From GCA-2706205 sp964215955 (GTDB lineage: Bacteria > Bdellovibrionota > Bacteriovoracia > Bacteriovoracales > Bacteriovoracaceae), in contig CAXPDR010000023.1 in NCBI GenBank assembly GCA_964215955.1, positions 98,735-162,734 on the forward strand: a stretch of 64,000 nucleotides of DNA, given 5' to 3'. Shown here one piece after another: positions 1 to 8,847 of the stretch. Made by a program: the position numbers and the translations under genes. The notes beneath the pieces are model-generated. The model worked only from the letters and a program-made list of their open reading frames with translations. It searched no databases and had not been told where the DNA came from. Positions within the stretch are counted from its first letter, which is position 1. Every line of letters begins with the position of its first letter.

Positions 1-811
1 CCATCTGATAGTTAACGGATTTCTTTATAAATGGTTCAATATCAAAGTTTTTTGTTTTAACCATCATTTTCTCACCATAGAGCTTTTCCATGGCCCAAGC
101 ATTTAAGCCTATTCTTCTTATACAATTGGGTTGTAATGGAATGAGATATGGCGTAATAAAACTTTCACTGTATTCATAATTTAAAACTTCCATTTGATAT
201 AGACTCATAAAAACAGAAACGAGGTATTTCTTTTCTCTTAATCCACCTTGTTTATATAATTTAAATAGAGTAGCAGAATCTATAAAAACCTTATGGTTTA
301 TTTCTAAATCATACTCAAGTTTAACTTTTTTCTTATCAGCCTCACTTACTTTGTTTATGATGAAAGTGCCAGTTACCAGTCCCAATGGGAAAATATTAAA
401 ACTAGCATTTAGCTGAGCATCTGGAAAAGTTTTTTTGAAATTCTTTCTCATCTCAATGACTTTCACTCTTAACTCTTCTTGATAAGCTAAAAACTCTTTT
501 TGATATGTTTTGAGAAAATATATGGTCGGGACAACTTGAATTTTTTCTAATGAGACTTTAATTTTTTTATCAGTATGGGGTAAAACCTTTTCAAAGTCCG
601 AACTATAATTATAGTTTCTTCCTATGACTTGGGAGTGGAATTTTTTAATCGAATCACTCATTTGATTATTTTTAGAATCCTCAAAAAACTCTTTTACCCT
701 TAACTCATTATCAACAATAAAAAAGCCATTTTCCTTATTTATTTTAGTTGGCAAAGGACCACAGGCTACAAAAGAAATGGAAAGAATCAATAGAAATACA
801 AATTTGGCCAT
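1..811 (-). CDS. Predicted lipoprotein, 3' end outside the window
   Basis: An open frame runs from an ATG at 811 to the left edge with no stop, giving at least 270 residues. The first 17 residues form a hydrophobic signal ending in the lipobox FVAC, so Cys17 should be lipidated and the protein anchored in a membrane. The rest is lysine-rich and has no motif I recognise. A segment near residues 140-160 (NASFNIFPLGLVTGTF) may be a buried strand. The frame has no internal stop and the codon use matches the neighbours. The start lies 83 bases from the divergent methyltransferase gene, so the two share an upstream region. Function unknown; the C-terminus cannot be seen. Confidence 0.8.
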   Translation of the reverse strand, partial: MAKFVFLLILSISFVACGPLPTKINKENGFFIVDNELRVKEFFEDSKNNQMSDSIKKFHSQVIGRNYNYSSDFEKVLPHTDKKIKVSLEKIQVVPTIYFLKTYQKEFLAYQEELRVKVIEMRKNFKKTFPDAQLNASFNIFPLGLVTGTFIINKVSEADKKKVKLEYDLEINHKVFIDSATLFKLYKQGGLREKKYLVSVFMSLYQMEVLNYEYSESFITPYLIPLQPNCIRRIGLNAWAMEKLYGEKMMVKTKNFDIEPFIKKSVNYQM

Positions 812-894
812 AATAATCCCTGAGTTTTGAAGAAAGTGAGTAAAAGTATCCTACTTTTAAATATTTAATAGTCAAACCCCATAGATCCATCTAT

Positions 895-2085
895 ATGAGT
901 TATATGATAAATAAGTCTAAAATTGCCAAGGTCAAACTAAAAAGGGACCTTACTAAGAAAATTAACCAAGGAAATCCCTGGGTATTCCAAGATGCACTCC
1001 AGGATATCCCCCAGGTAACTCCAGGAACAATTTGTAAACTACTTGATAGGAAAAATAAAGTAGCAGCATTTGGTTATATATATCCAGAGTCCCAACTTAC
1101 ATTTAGGGTTTTATGCATCAAAGATAAAGTCCCTAATGATGAAATAATAAAACAAAGGCTAGATCTGGCCTATGAAGCGCGAATGCCCCTAATATCTAAA
1201 GATTCAAATAGTTACAGACTCTCCAATGGTGAAGGAGACCAATTACCTGGTCTTGTTATAGATGTTTTTAATAAGGTCGCAGTTCTACAACTTGATGGAC
1301 CTGGACCATTTGGATTTTATGATAGATTCGCAATTGGTAAATACCTTAAAGAAAAACTCGCTTTAGATTGTGTATATTTTAAAGCAAGGCATAATTCAGG
1401 CCAAACCAGTGAGATATTGGCAGGAGTTTTAAATTCATCTCAGGTTGAATTTTTAGAATATGGAGCTCGATTCTCATGTGACGTCATAGATGGACAAAAA
1501 ACTGGTTTCTTCTTAGATCAAAGAGAAAATAGGTATCTCATAAGAAAATATGCGAAAAATCTAGATGTCCTCAATATGTTTTCTTATACTGGTGGTTTTT
1601 CAATTAATGCAGGACTTGGTGGTGCCAAGTCTGTCACTTCGGTTGATATTGCAAAGCCTGCGACGGAAAATGCTAAATTAAACTGGGAGCTAAATAAACT
1701 TTCTCAAGATCATTTTGCAGTTGCTGAAAATTGTTTTGATTTTATTGAAAAAAGTTTAAAAGAAGAGAAAAAATGGGACTTAATTATTGTTGATCCCCCC
1801 TCTTTTGCTCCTTCCAAAAAATCTCTTGATAAGGCCATTCACAGTTATGAAAAAATATTTTCTGAAAGTTTAAGACTATGCCAAGCAAATGGATATTTTG
1901 CCGCCTCATCCTGTTCAAGTCATATCGATACAGAGATGTTTCTTGAGATTTGTAAAAATGCTATGTCCAAAGCTAGAAAACGAGGGAAAGTACTCTATAT
2001 AGGAGCTCAGGGATTTGATCATGCCTATCCCCTCGCTCTTACAGAAATGCGCTACCTCAAGTTTGTTTTATTCAAGCTTTTTTAA
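895..2085 (+). CDS. rlmI: RlmI-type 23S rRNA m5C methyltransferase
   Basis: The 396-residue length fits the family, in which E. coli RlmI methylates C1962 of 23S rRNA using S-adenosylmethionine. The N-terminus (about residues 8-80) looks like the PUA RNA-binding domain, with the typical NPWVF. The catalytic domain shows FFLDQRENR, motif I (NMFSYTGGFS), the DPPSF motif with following lysines, and a serine/cysteine segment (SSCSSH) at the place of the catalytic cysteine motif. A second ATG lies three codons downstream at 904, and neither start has a clear Shine-Dalgarno sequence. It could modify a different rRNA cytosine, but the family is clear. Confidence 0.9.
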   Translation: MSYMINKSKIAKVKLKRDLTKKINQGNPWVFQDALQDIPQVTPGTICKLLDRKNKVAAFGYIYPESQLTFRVLCIKDKVPNDEIIKQRLDLAYEARMPLISKDSNSYRLSNGEGDQLPGLVIDVFNKVAVLQLDGPGPFGFYDRFAIGKYLKEKLALDCVYFKARHNSGQTSEILAGVLNSSQVEFLEYGARFSCDVIDGQKTGFFLDQRENRYLIRKYAKNLDVLNMFSYTGGFSINAGLGGAKSVTSVDIAKPATENAKLNWELNKLSQDHFAVAENCFDFIEKSLKEEKKWDLIIVDPPSFAPSKKSLDKAIHSYEKIFSESLRLCQANGYFAASSCSSHIDTEMFLEICKNAMSKARKRGKVLYIGAQGFDHAYPLALTEMRYLKFVLFKLF

Positions 2086-2098
2086 CTGACCTACTTGA

Positions 2099-2306
2099 AT
2101 GGGGATGAGCATAAAGACAAAGTCTGGAAGTGAAAGATGAATCTGTTTTTACACCAATGACTTCAAGAGCTTCCAATGACTCGAAACTTTTTATTTTCCT
2201 CTTTTTCAAAAGAAATGATAACTGCCCTAACGCCTTCTAGTCGAATTTATATTAAAACACAGTCTGATGCTTCAGTTGTTTACTTTGGCTTTAAGCTCAT
2301 CCCCAT
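2099..2306. repeat. Imperfect inverted repeat flanking a decayed spacer
   Basis: The arms at 2099-2123 and 2282-2306 are reverse complements at 23 of 25 positions (core ATGGGGATGAGC). Weaker similarity continues about 25 bases inward. Read outward, the arms encode related peptides (FVFMLIPIQVGQL and YFGFKLIPMQRGRL). The 158-base spacer has no convincing gene. This looks like an old inverted duplication of the end of a short coding sequence, now decayed. A long-range hairpin between the two convergent genes is also possible. Confidence 0.55.
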
Positions 2307-2337
2307 GCAAAGAGGACGGTTAATAAGCTTTTTAAAA

Positions 2338-3006
2338 TTAACGACACATATTAACTGAATAGTTCACTGTTCCATATTTTTTATAATTTATATTAAAATC
2401 TAGCTCACATAATCTAGTATTTCGTTTGACTTGAACTAAGGCCCATTTTCTTTGAATCATACCTGGCACAAGCTTAGTTTCATTATACAAATGGTTTTCT
2501 CTATGAAGCTTAGCGTTTTCAAGATTATAGCTTCTGCTTGAAGCTGCACTGGCGACCTCTAAACCAGATCCGACATGAAGGGCCCCAATGGATCCATAGG
2601 CCATATCAGAGTTTCCATTCACTGCACCTGCAATTGCTAAAACGGCCAGAGCACCTGCGGCTAAACCTTTCCCAACATTTGTGTTGTGCTGATCAATCTC
2701 TTTGCGTTGAACAAAGGCCCTTTTCCACATTAAAGCATCTTTTGAATCAGGAATTTTAACAACGTTTTTACCGTCTATGGTAAGAATTTCTGCACCTTCA
2801 ATCTCTACCCAGTCATCTTGTTGATTTTCAAAATGAAAGTTTACGACCTTGAAATGTTCAGTTGAGTAACGATCATCTACAAATGCTCTGATAGGTAAAT
2901 CTTTAGGATGGGTACCTTTGTTAAATTCAGCATACTTACCTTTTTTGTGAGAAGCACAACTTACAATAATAGCAACTAGAAATAATACTCTTAAAATATT
3001 TATCAT
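2338..3006 (-). CDS. Predicted lipoprotein with glycine/alanine-rich segment
   Basis: The 222-residue protein begins with a hydrophobic signal and a lipobox (IIVSC) that puts the lipidated cysteine at residue 17. An AAGGAGG ribosome-binding site sits just before the ATG, which fixes the start. Residues about 110-155 (GKGLAAGALAVLAIAG and on) are small and hydrophobic, like a glycine-zipper or short membrane hairpin. The C-terminal part has two cysteines that might pair. I do not recognise the family. It probably sits in the periplasm or outer membrane. It converges on the methyltransferase gene and is followed upstream by a separate barrel protein gene. Confidence 0.8.
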   Translation of the reverse strand: MINILRVLFLVAIIVSCASHKKGKYAEFNKGTHPKDLPIRAFVDDRYSTEHFKVVNFHFENQQDDWVEIEGAEILTIDGKNVVKIPDSKDALMWKRAFVQRKEIDQHNTNVGKGLAAGALAVLAIAGAVNGNSDMAYGSIGALHVGSGLEVASAASSRSYNLENAKLHRENHLYNETKLVPGMIQRKWALVQVKRNTRLCELDFNINYKKYGTVNYSVNMCR

Positions 3007-3094
3007 TTATCCTCCTTGAGTTGTTTGATAAATAATCTGTGAGTATTCATAAAAACAAAAGTCAACTTTTGTCAGGTTTATGTCAGGTATTTTA

Positions 3095-3655
3095 TTAAAA
3101 GAAAAGTTTTAGCCCCGTATTATAAGCAGATCCATTCTCTCCATCCTCATTTGGGTAACTTATCCAATCAAAATAAACCTGCATTTTAGTAAATGTCATT
3201 CCTATACCGACACCGTAATACTGACTGACTTCACTAATTTCTTTATCTTTAACGCTTAAGTCACCGGTTGTTTCATAATTCGGTTGAATCTTACTGCGAT
3301 TCACACCTAATCTAAAATTTAAATACTCGGCTAGATACCACCGAAAGCCATAATTAATTAAGCTTCCCTTAAGATCACTTTGAAAAGTAAAAGAATCCCC
3401 TGAAACGTCCTGATTTTTAAATTGAAGATCTGTATAACCGAACTCTATGGCCATAGAGTTTGTTAAAAAATATCCTAATTCTAATCCAAAGGTATTTCCT
3501 TTAAGAGTTTCAGTATCTTCTTTTTGAATATTTGAGTAAGTCAAAAACTCTTGGGTTATATTCCCATTGAATAATCCAATATAAGACGCTGCATATAGAT
3601 TAAGGGAATATCCTGTTAAAATGATGAACTTAAATAGTATTTTAATATTTCTCAT
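3095..3655 (-). CDS. Small outer-membrane beta-barrel protein
   Basis: A signal peptide of about 22 residues (ending LYAAS) precedes a 160-residue region of alternating polar and aromatic residues. The chain ends in an aromatic residue (LFF), as expected for a chain handled by the BAM assembly machinery. Strand-like stretches such as FGLELGYFLTNSMAIEFGYTD fit an OmpW/OmpA-like eight-stranded barrel. No enzyme motif is visible. It would sit in the outer membrane with unknown role. The barrel class is inferred from composition only. Confidence 0.75.
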   Translation of the reverse strand: MRNIKILFKFIILTGYSLNLYAASYIGLFNGNITQEFLTYSNIQKEDTETLKGNTFGLELGYFLTNSMAIEFGYTDLQFKNQDVSGDSFTFQSDLKGSLINYGFRWYLAEYLNFRLGVNRSKIQPNYETTGDLSVKDKEISEVSQYYGVGIGMTFTKMQVYFDWISYPNEDGENGSAYNTGLKLFF

Positions 3656-3769
3656 ATATAGTTAAGTATAAAAAAACGTATAAACGAATTCAAATAGTTT
3701 AAATTGATATTTTAAGTAGACTAAGTTATTATTATTCTAATGAGAATACTCAATCGGAGGATCCACCAA

Positions 3770-4498
3770 ATGGAATATAATTTTACAATTGGAGAACTTG
3801 TTTTCACCATCAGGAAAATCAACAAACTTACTCAAGTTGATTTTTCAAAAAGGCTTGGTGTTGTTCAATCAACCATTTCAAAAGTTGAAAAAGATATTTT
3901 CGATGATGTGCCGTTTAGTCTCATTTCAAAAATTTCAACTGATTTTGACATACCTCTACAAAACTTTCAATTTGGACATCTTCCGACAAAGAAAAACTCT
4001 GACGTAAAGAATATAATTCCACCTCAATACCTTGAAAGTGGTATTTTCAAAACTAAAACGGTTTTTGCGATCCTAAATGAATTAAAAAAAGAGCAAGGTG
4101 ATAAGCTTTTTAAAGATTTAAAGTTACCCTACCAATACCTATGCTTAAGTGGTCTAAAATATAGTTTTGAATTTATTAATAAACTCTATTCTCTTACAGG
4201 AGAGGGTTTAAACCAAGTTATTAGGAAGCTAAGTGAAGAATTACCAAACGGAAATAAAGTAGAGACTTCAGTAATTTCAAAATACTTTAAATCTACTTCT
4301 GGGATTCACCTGGTAACACCGATTTCAGAAATACCAACAGGACTATCCTTCACTATTAAGTTTGATAATCACTTAAGCGAGTTAAATCAAATCTATGCAA
4401 ATGTATTGGAACTAGAACTAGGATTAATCTTTAATTCCAAAGTTCAATTTGAAGAAATTGAAAATCATCAATTAAAAGTAACTATAAACGTAGGCTAG
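3770..4498 (+). CDS. XRE-family HTH regulator with unknown C-terminal domain
   Basis: Residues about 8-65 form a Cro/C1-type helix-turn-helix (RKINKLTQVDFSKRLGVVQS then TISKVEK), so this is a DNA-binding regulator. The start at 3770 is chosen because GGAGG lies nine bases upstream. An in-frame ATG at 3740 lacks such a site and would precede the Shine-Dalgarno. The remaining roughly 170 residues are a separate alpha/beta domain that I do not recognise and that could sense a ligand. The gene converges with the histidine kinase gene, with one base between stop codons. Its targets cannot be told from the sequence. Confidence 0.82.
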   Translation: MEYNFTIGELVFTIRKINKLTQVDFSKRLGVVQSTISKVEKDIFDDVPFSLISKISTDFDIPLQNFQFGHLPTKKNSDVKNIIPPQYLESGIFKTKTVFAILNELKKEQGDKLFKDLKLPYQYLCLSGLKYSFEFINKLYSLTGEGLNQVIRKLSEELPNGNKVETSVISKYFKSTSGIHLVTPISEIPTGLSFTIKFDNHLSELNQIYANVLELELGLIFNSKVQFEEIENHQLKVTINVG

Positions 4499-4499
4499 A

Positions 4500-5588
4500 T
4501 TACTCACATACCAAGAACTCACTTGGAATTTTTATGCCAAAGGTAGTGTTATTTGCCTCGATATATACAAGTTCCAGACCTAATTTTTGCAATTCTAAAT
4601 CACTATAAGTGAGCCCAAAACCACTTGCGTCAGGTTTGGAAGTTTGACCCTTTTCAAAAAGTTGTTTTTTAATCTCTTCAGAAATACCTGCCCCTGAGTC
4701 GGTAATAAGTAAATAATTTACTCCCCTAATTTCTGATAAACTTAATTCTATCCACTTTTGATCTAAATTCTTTATGGCATCCACTGAGTTTTTAAGTAAA
4801 TTGATGGTAACTTGAGAAAAAACCAAGGGATCACTAATCATTGAAATTTTTTCAGATAAGGTATCTAGCCCCTTCATTTGTATTTTGTGTGCCTTAGTTA
4901 AGTATTCCACCACAGAAAAACTATTTTCTAAATTTGCCTTTAAATTAAACTCTTCTTTTTTATAGTGCTGCTCCCCTTTGAGAAGAAAGTGATATCGCTT
5001 GGCCAAATCCCTTAAAAACACAGTTCCTTTTAAACCTTTTTGTGCCAAAGTATGAATTTTTTCATCATTATACTTTGCCTTATTAATTAGTTTAATGGCA
5101 TCCAGCGATGTCATACAGAGTGAATTATAATTATTTAAATCATGAATAAGACTACCAGTGTAACAACCAAGGGCAGACACTTTTTCCATGTTTTGCAATT
5201 TTTGGTTATAAACATTCTTAAGTCTTGTTACTTCCAAAAGGTTTTTTGCATCTACCTCTTGAAATGGTACCTTTAAATGACCTTGAACAATATGAGAGAA
5301 CTGTTCGTCCATTCCATCAAGATCATTTGAAAATGAATACAAATGAAATTTTTTAAATAAAACATTCTCTAAATTATCCTGATCAATTTTTGCCTCGAGT
5401 TTTTTATCAATAAGTAGAATATTTTTTTTAGAATCCACATTTGGAATATTGGTTAAATCCATTGGTATTATTTCGATGTTGGACTTTTTAAAACAGCGAT
5501 TTAAATTTCCTAAACTCTCTTTACAGGTACTGAGAGCATAAACAACAATTGAAGATATTTGATTTTGGGTAAATTGAAAATTTAACAT
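4500..5588 (-). CDS. Soluble HDLNN-type sensor histidine kinase
   Basis: The catalytic half is a histidine kinase. It has an H-box LIHDLNN with the phospho-accepting His149, an N-box (NLLKNSVDAI), a G1 box (DSGAGIS) and a G2 box (GFGLTYS). No membrane segments are present, so it acts in the cytosol. The first 110 residues, with ILLIDKK, may be a degenerate receiver-like domain. ATG 5588 is chosen because AAAGG lies nine bases upstream; a TTG three codons earlier abuts that site and is unlikely. It is last in a run AtoE transporter, two-receiver protein, coiled-coil protein, kinase. That makes the two-receiver protein a likely partner (inference). Confidence 0.85.
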   Translation of the reverse strand: MLNFQFTQNQISSIVVYALSTCKESLGNLNRCFKKSNIEIIPMDLTNIPNVDSKKNILLIDKKLEAKIDQDNLENVLFKKFHLYSFSNDLDGMDEQFSHIVQGHLKVPFQEVDAKNLLEVTRLKNVYNQKLQNMEKVSALGCYTGSLIHDLNNYNSLCMTSLDAIKLINKAKYNDEKIHTLAQKGLKGTVFLRDLAKRYHFLLKGEQHYKKEEFNLKANLENSFSVVEYLTKAHKIQMKGLDTLSEKISMISDPLVFSQVTINLLKNSVDAIKNLDQKWIELSLSEIRGVNYLLITDSGAGISEEIKKQLFEKGQTSKPDASGFGLTYSDLELQKLGLELVYIEANNTTFGIKIPSEFLVCE

Positions 5589-5636
5589 AAAACACAACCT
5601 TTATTCCCTCTGGAATATAAGCATTGTATAATATGA

Positions 5637-5942
5637 TCAAAGAATGTTCAATTTTTTTAACATGTGGTCAGAATTTACCTTCAAAGCAGGTTCATCGTTC
5701 TCTACCCAACGACTTTGATTTTCTAAACTTTTTATTTCGTCTTGTAGTTTTTCAATTTCTTTTTCTCTATTTCTATCAATTTCGGTATTAACTTTGGACA
5801 GCTCTTTGTTGTTTTTTTCTACTATTTTCTTATAATTACCCAACTCTTTTCTTAGCTGATTGAGACTTTTATTTAAGAGTGATGTATCTGTTACGCTTTT
5901 AACATATCTTCCCATATCTAACTTATCGGTAATCGACACCAA
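5637..5942 (-). CDS. Small coiled-coil protein in signalling run
   Basis: A protein of up to 101 residues. About residues 24-75 are a continuous charged helix with heptad-like spacing (LNQLRKELGNYKKIVEKN and on), so a coiled coil is likely. No signal peptide or enzyme motif is seen. The start is uncertain: TTG (5942), GTG (5939) and the first ATG (5915) are all in frame, and none has a strong ribosome-binding site. Tight placement between the two-receiver protein and the histidine kinase suggests an adaptor or dimerisation role in that pathway; this is inference from position. Confidence 0.6.
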   Translation of the reverse strand: MVSITDKLDMGRYVKSVTDTSLLNKSLNQLRKELGNYKKIVEKNNKELSKVNTEIDRNREKEIEKLQDEIKSLENQSRWVENDEPALKVNSDHMLKKLNIL

Positions 5943-5955
5943 AAACTTGAGTGTT

Positions 5956-6714
5956 TCAGTTATTAACTTTCAGAAGTTTTATGGCCTCTATTTTTTTAAG
6001 GAAATCTGCCATTTCAAATGGCTTAGGTAAAATATCAATGACATTCCCCATTTTTTTGGTTTCTTCGACATTTATTTTCGCCACAGTACCTGTGTATACA
6101 ATAATAGGTATATCTTTATTTTTAGAATTACTGACTAATTCATAGATATCTTTAAAGCTACCATCTCCTAAGATATTATCAGAGGCTATAATATCAAATT
6201 CTTGGTTTAATAATCCTTTGGTCTCCTCTACAGAACCACTGATAGAGAGTTCAATATCGTCCATTTTACCAAGCCAAAGCTTAACCATCTTTTGGATAAA
6301 AGGATCATCATCAATATATAAAAGCTTTACTTTTACACCCTCAAAATTACTCACTAATAAGTCTTTCACAAAGTTTTCAAAGCGATCTACAATTTTTGAT
6401 TCTTTCAAAAATATTTCTGTGGGGCGATTTTTTTCATTAAAGAAATTTTCTACTTTTTTATCTGTTGTAATTAATATTGTAGGCGTGATTGAATTAAGTG
6501 TATCGGAACTTTTTAAAGTTTTAATCAATCTGACTCCGTCAACGCCCTCAACATTTAATGAACAAACAATTAAATCATATTTATTTTCAAAAATGGCATT
6601 TATACCATCTAGTCCATTCTCAACAATATCACATGAGACTTTATGTTTTTTACAAACGGCAGCTAAAGACTTGGTTACAACTGATTTTTTAGAAATTATG
6701 ATTACTTTTTTCAT
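5956..6714 (-). CDS. Tandem-receiver response regulator, first receiver degenerate
   Basis: Two CheY-like domains in a row with no DNA-binding output. The first (about 1-120) lacks the key residues: the acidic pair is replaced by Ser-Lys and the phospho-accepting aspartate position is Ser52 (LIVCSLN). The second (about 128-248) is complete, with Asp135-137, Asp179 (IIASDN), a Thr in VYTGT and Lys231 in LPKPF. So only the second domain should be phosphorylated; the first probably binds a partner. The start codon overlaps the stop of the AtoE gene by four bases, which implies translational coupling. The likely kinase is encoded two genes downstream. Confidence 0.85.
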   Translation of the reverse strand: MKKVIIISKKSVVTKSLAAVCKKHKVSCDIVENGLDGINAIFENKYDLIVCSLNVEGVDGVRLIKTLKSSDTLNSITPTILITTDKKVENFFNEKNRPTEIFLKESKIVDRFENFVKDLLVSNFEGVKVKLLYIDDDPFIQKMVKLWLGKMDDIELSISGSVEETKGLLNQEFDIIASDNILGDGSFKDIYELVSNSKNKDIPIIVYTGTVAKINVEETKKMGNVIDILPKPFEMADFLKKIEAIKLLKVNN

Positions 6715-8036
6715 TTGCTCATTATAACAAAAATTAAAGAACTAAATACCCCAGATACTAAAAAAATAAGAACAGTATATTTCATGACACTATTAAGTGA
6801 TAATTTAGATATACTTAATAGTGGAAGGGCCCAAAACGGTTGAATCATATTCGTCCATGCATCTCCCCATGCCACCGCCATACTGGCCTTAACAAGGTCT
6901 AGACCAAGTTCTTTTGCGGCAGGCAATATAATTGGAGCTTGTAGGGCCCACTGCCCACCTCCACTAGGCACAAAGAAGTTTAAAAGACCTGCAGACCAAT
7001 AAGTCATAAGGTAGAAAGTCGAATCATTAGAATACTCAATAAAAAATGAAGTCACATCCGCACTAAGACCGCTCATGCTCATCATTCCCATTATCCCAGC
7101 ATAAAGTGGAAATTGAAGGATAATGCCACTGCTTTTTTTGACTCCGTCAGAAAAGTGCTGAATAAAGTTTTTCGAACCATGATGAAGGCCAAGGCCTAGA
7201 AAAATAAAAATTGTGCTCAAAATACCTAAGTTTAAACTCCCCCCTGCACTAAGATATCTATAAATAAAAATCATGGCGAACACGCTCATAATGATTGAGA
7301 GAAGTTTTGATTGTTCTAATTTTTGTGAAAAACTTGAATTCTCGTTTATTTTATTCTCTGTAACTTGAGTTTCCTCAGCTTCTATATTTAGATTTTCATC
7401 ATATGATTCTCTTCTGGCCAATAACCAATTCACAAGAAGAATACATCCAAAATTGATAAAAATTAAAACGAGATTCATATCACCAAAAACACTTTCACCT
7501 AGACTAATATGTGCCGAACCAAGTAAGTCCTGAATAGACTGTGAAGGAGATGTTAATTTAAGGGGAATAGATCCAGAAAGTCCTCCATGCCAAAGTAGAA
7601 AACCTGAATAGCTTGAAGCCACAAGTAAACCAAAATTTAATTTTTTATTTCTTTTATACAGTTCAGTGGAAATTAGAGCGGCCATAATTAAACCAAATCC
7701 CCAGTTAATTAGGCAGGCCAAAGAGCTTACGATTGTTGCCAAAATGATAGCTTTTACTTGTGTGTTCCCAATAGTCGTTAATTTATCGATTAAAAAACTA
7801 ATAAGAGGAGTTTTGGCAAGAACGTAACCTCCCACTAAAATGAGGGCCATTTCCATGGAAAACTTTAATAAATTCCAGAGATTTTGTCCCCAAAAATCAA
7901 TTAATTCAAAGCCCGAGTAAGGCGTAAATATAATCCCCAGACCAAAGACTAATCCTGTCAAAAGAATCGCAAAAACGAAAGCATCAGGTAGATACTTCTC
8001 CATTAAATTATTAAAAAACTGGGTAATAAAACTCAT
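6711..8036 (-). CDS. atoE: AtoE-family short-chain fatty-acid transporter
   Basis: A 441-residue integral membrane protein with many hydrophobic helices. Its N-terminal signature (YLPDAFVFAILLTGLVFGLG) and the segments FVPSGGGQWALQAP and AWGDAWTNMIQPFWALP are typical of AtoE/short-chain fatty-acid uptake proteins. It should bring in acetoacetate, butyrate or similar acids across the inner membrane. The neighbouring CoA-transferase subunits, transcribed divergently 99 bases away, would activate these acids to CoA esters, which supports the assignment. The coupling to signalling genes downstream is unusual. A cytosolic loop of about 25 charged residues lies mid-protein (residues about 210-240). 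Confidence 0.9.
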   Translation of the reverse strand: MSFITQFFNNLMEKYLPDAFVFAILLTGLVFGLGIIFTPYSGFELIDFWGQNLWNLLKFSMEMALILVGGYVLAKTPLISFLIDKLTTIGNTQVKAIILATIVSSLACLINWGFGLIMAALISTELYKRNKKLNFGLLVASSYSGFLLWHGGLSGSIPLKLTSPSQSIQDLLGSAHISLGESVFGDMNLVLIFINFGCILLVNWLLARRESYDENLNIEAEETQVTENKINENSSFSQKLEQSKLLSIIMSVFAMIFIYRYLSAGGSLNLGILSTIFIFLGLGLHHGSKNFIQHFSDGVKKSSGIILQFPLYAGIMGMMSMSGLSADVTSFFIEYSNDSTFYLMTYWSAGLLNFFVPSGGGQWALQAPIILPAAKELGLDLVKASMAVAWGDAWTNMIQPFWALPLLSISKLSLNSVMKYTVLIFLVSGVFSSLIFVIMSK

Positions 8037-8135
8037 TGAGAAACTCCAAGATCAGTTTAGTAAAATGACTAAAAGCACAATGTCTTTTAATGGCTTTTTT
8101 TATAGTCTTACATGAAAATTAATTACGGAGACAAA

Positions 8136-8834
8136 ATGGCAGGATTAAACAAAGTTGTAAATACTTATGAAGAAGCATTGGCCGGAATATCTAACGATAT
8201 GCTTTTAATGGTAGGTGGTTTTGGATTATGTGGTATACCAGAGGGCCTTATTCAAAAAGTTGCAGATTCTGGAGTCACAGGTCTAACTTGTATTTCAAAT
8301 AACGCAGGCGTTGATGGCTTTGGTCTTGGAAAACTCCTAGAAAAACGTCAAGTAAAAACAATGATTGGTTCCTATGTTGGTGAAAATAAATTATTTGAAG
8401 AACTTTTTCTTAGTGGAGAAATGGAAGTTATTTTAACCCCACAAGGCACTTTGGCAGAAAAAATAAGAGCGACTGGAGCAGGAATTCCAGGTTTTTATAC
8501 AGCAACTGGATACGGTACAAAAGTTGCTGAAGGAAAAGAAACTAAAGAATTTAATGGCAGAATGTACGTCTTGGAAGAAGCATACCCTAAGGCAGACTTT
8601 GCATTAGTAAAAGCATGGAAAGCTGATGAATATGGAAATTTAGTTTTTAGAAAAACTGCCAGAAATTTTAATTCTATGATAGCAACGGCTGGAAAATTGA
8701 CAGTAGTTGAAGTTGAAGAAATTGTTAAACCAGGAGAACTGGACCCTGATGCAATTCACGTCCCAGGTATCTATGTAAATAGAGTGATAAAAGGTGAATT
8801 CGAAAAAAGAATTGAGCAAAGAACGACAAAATAA
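8136..8834 (+). CDS. scoA: 3-oxoacid CoA-transferase subunit A
   Basis: This is the alpha subunit of a class I CoA-transferase that moves CoA from succinyl-CoA or acetyl-CoA onto acetoacetate or short-chain acids. The family sequence GGFGLCGIPEGLI and the SNNAGVDGFGLGKLL segment are present, and about 232 residues is normal. The start at 8136 is chosen because GGAG lies upstream at good spacing; an ATG eight codons earlier has no such site. Subunit B follows 13 bases later, so the two are co-translated. I cannot separate the succinyl-CoA (scoA) from the acetyl-CoA (atoD) type by sequence alone. Confidence 0.9.
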   Translation: MAGLNKVVNTYEEALAGISNDMLLMVGGFGLCGIPEGLIQKVADSGVTGLTCISNNAGVDGFGLGKLLEKRQVKTMIGSYVGENKLFEELFLSGEMEVILTPQGTLAEKIRATGAGIPGFYTATGYGTKVAEGKETKEFNGRMYVLEEAYPKADFALVKAWKADEYGNLVFRKTARNFNSMIATAGKLTVVEVEEIVKPGELDPDAIHVPGIYVNRVIKGEFEKRIEQRTTK

Positions 8835-8847
8835 TAGGATTTAATAT

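Noticed and set aside
2176..2358. 60-codon open frame on the plus strand
   Set aside because: No ribosome-binding site, it overlaps a real gene's end, and its last part is one arm of the inverted repeat; treated as decayed DNA.
6218..6727. Long plus-strand frame opposite the two-receiver regulator
   Set aside because: Antisense shadow of a clear gene; serine/threonine-rich composition typical of a reversed frame.
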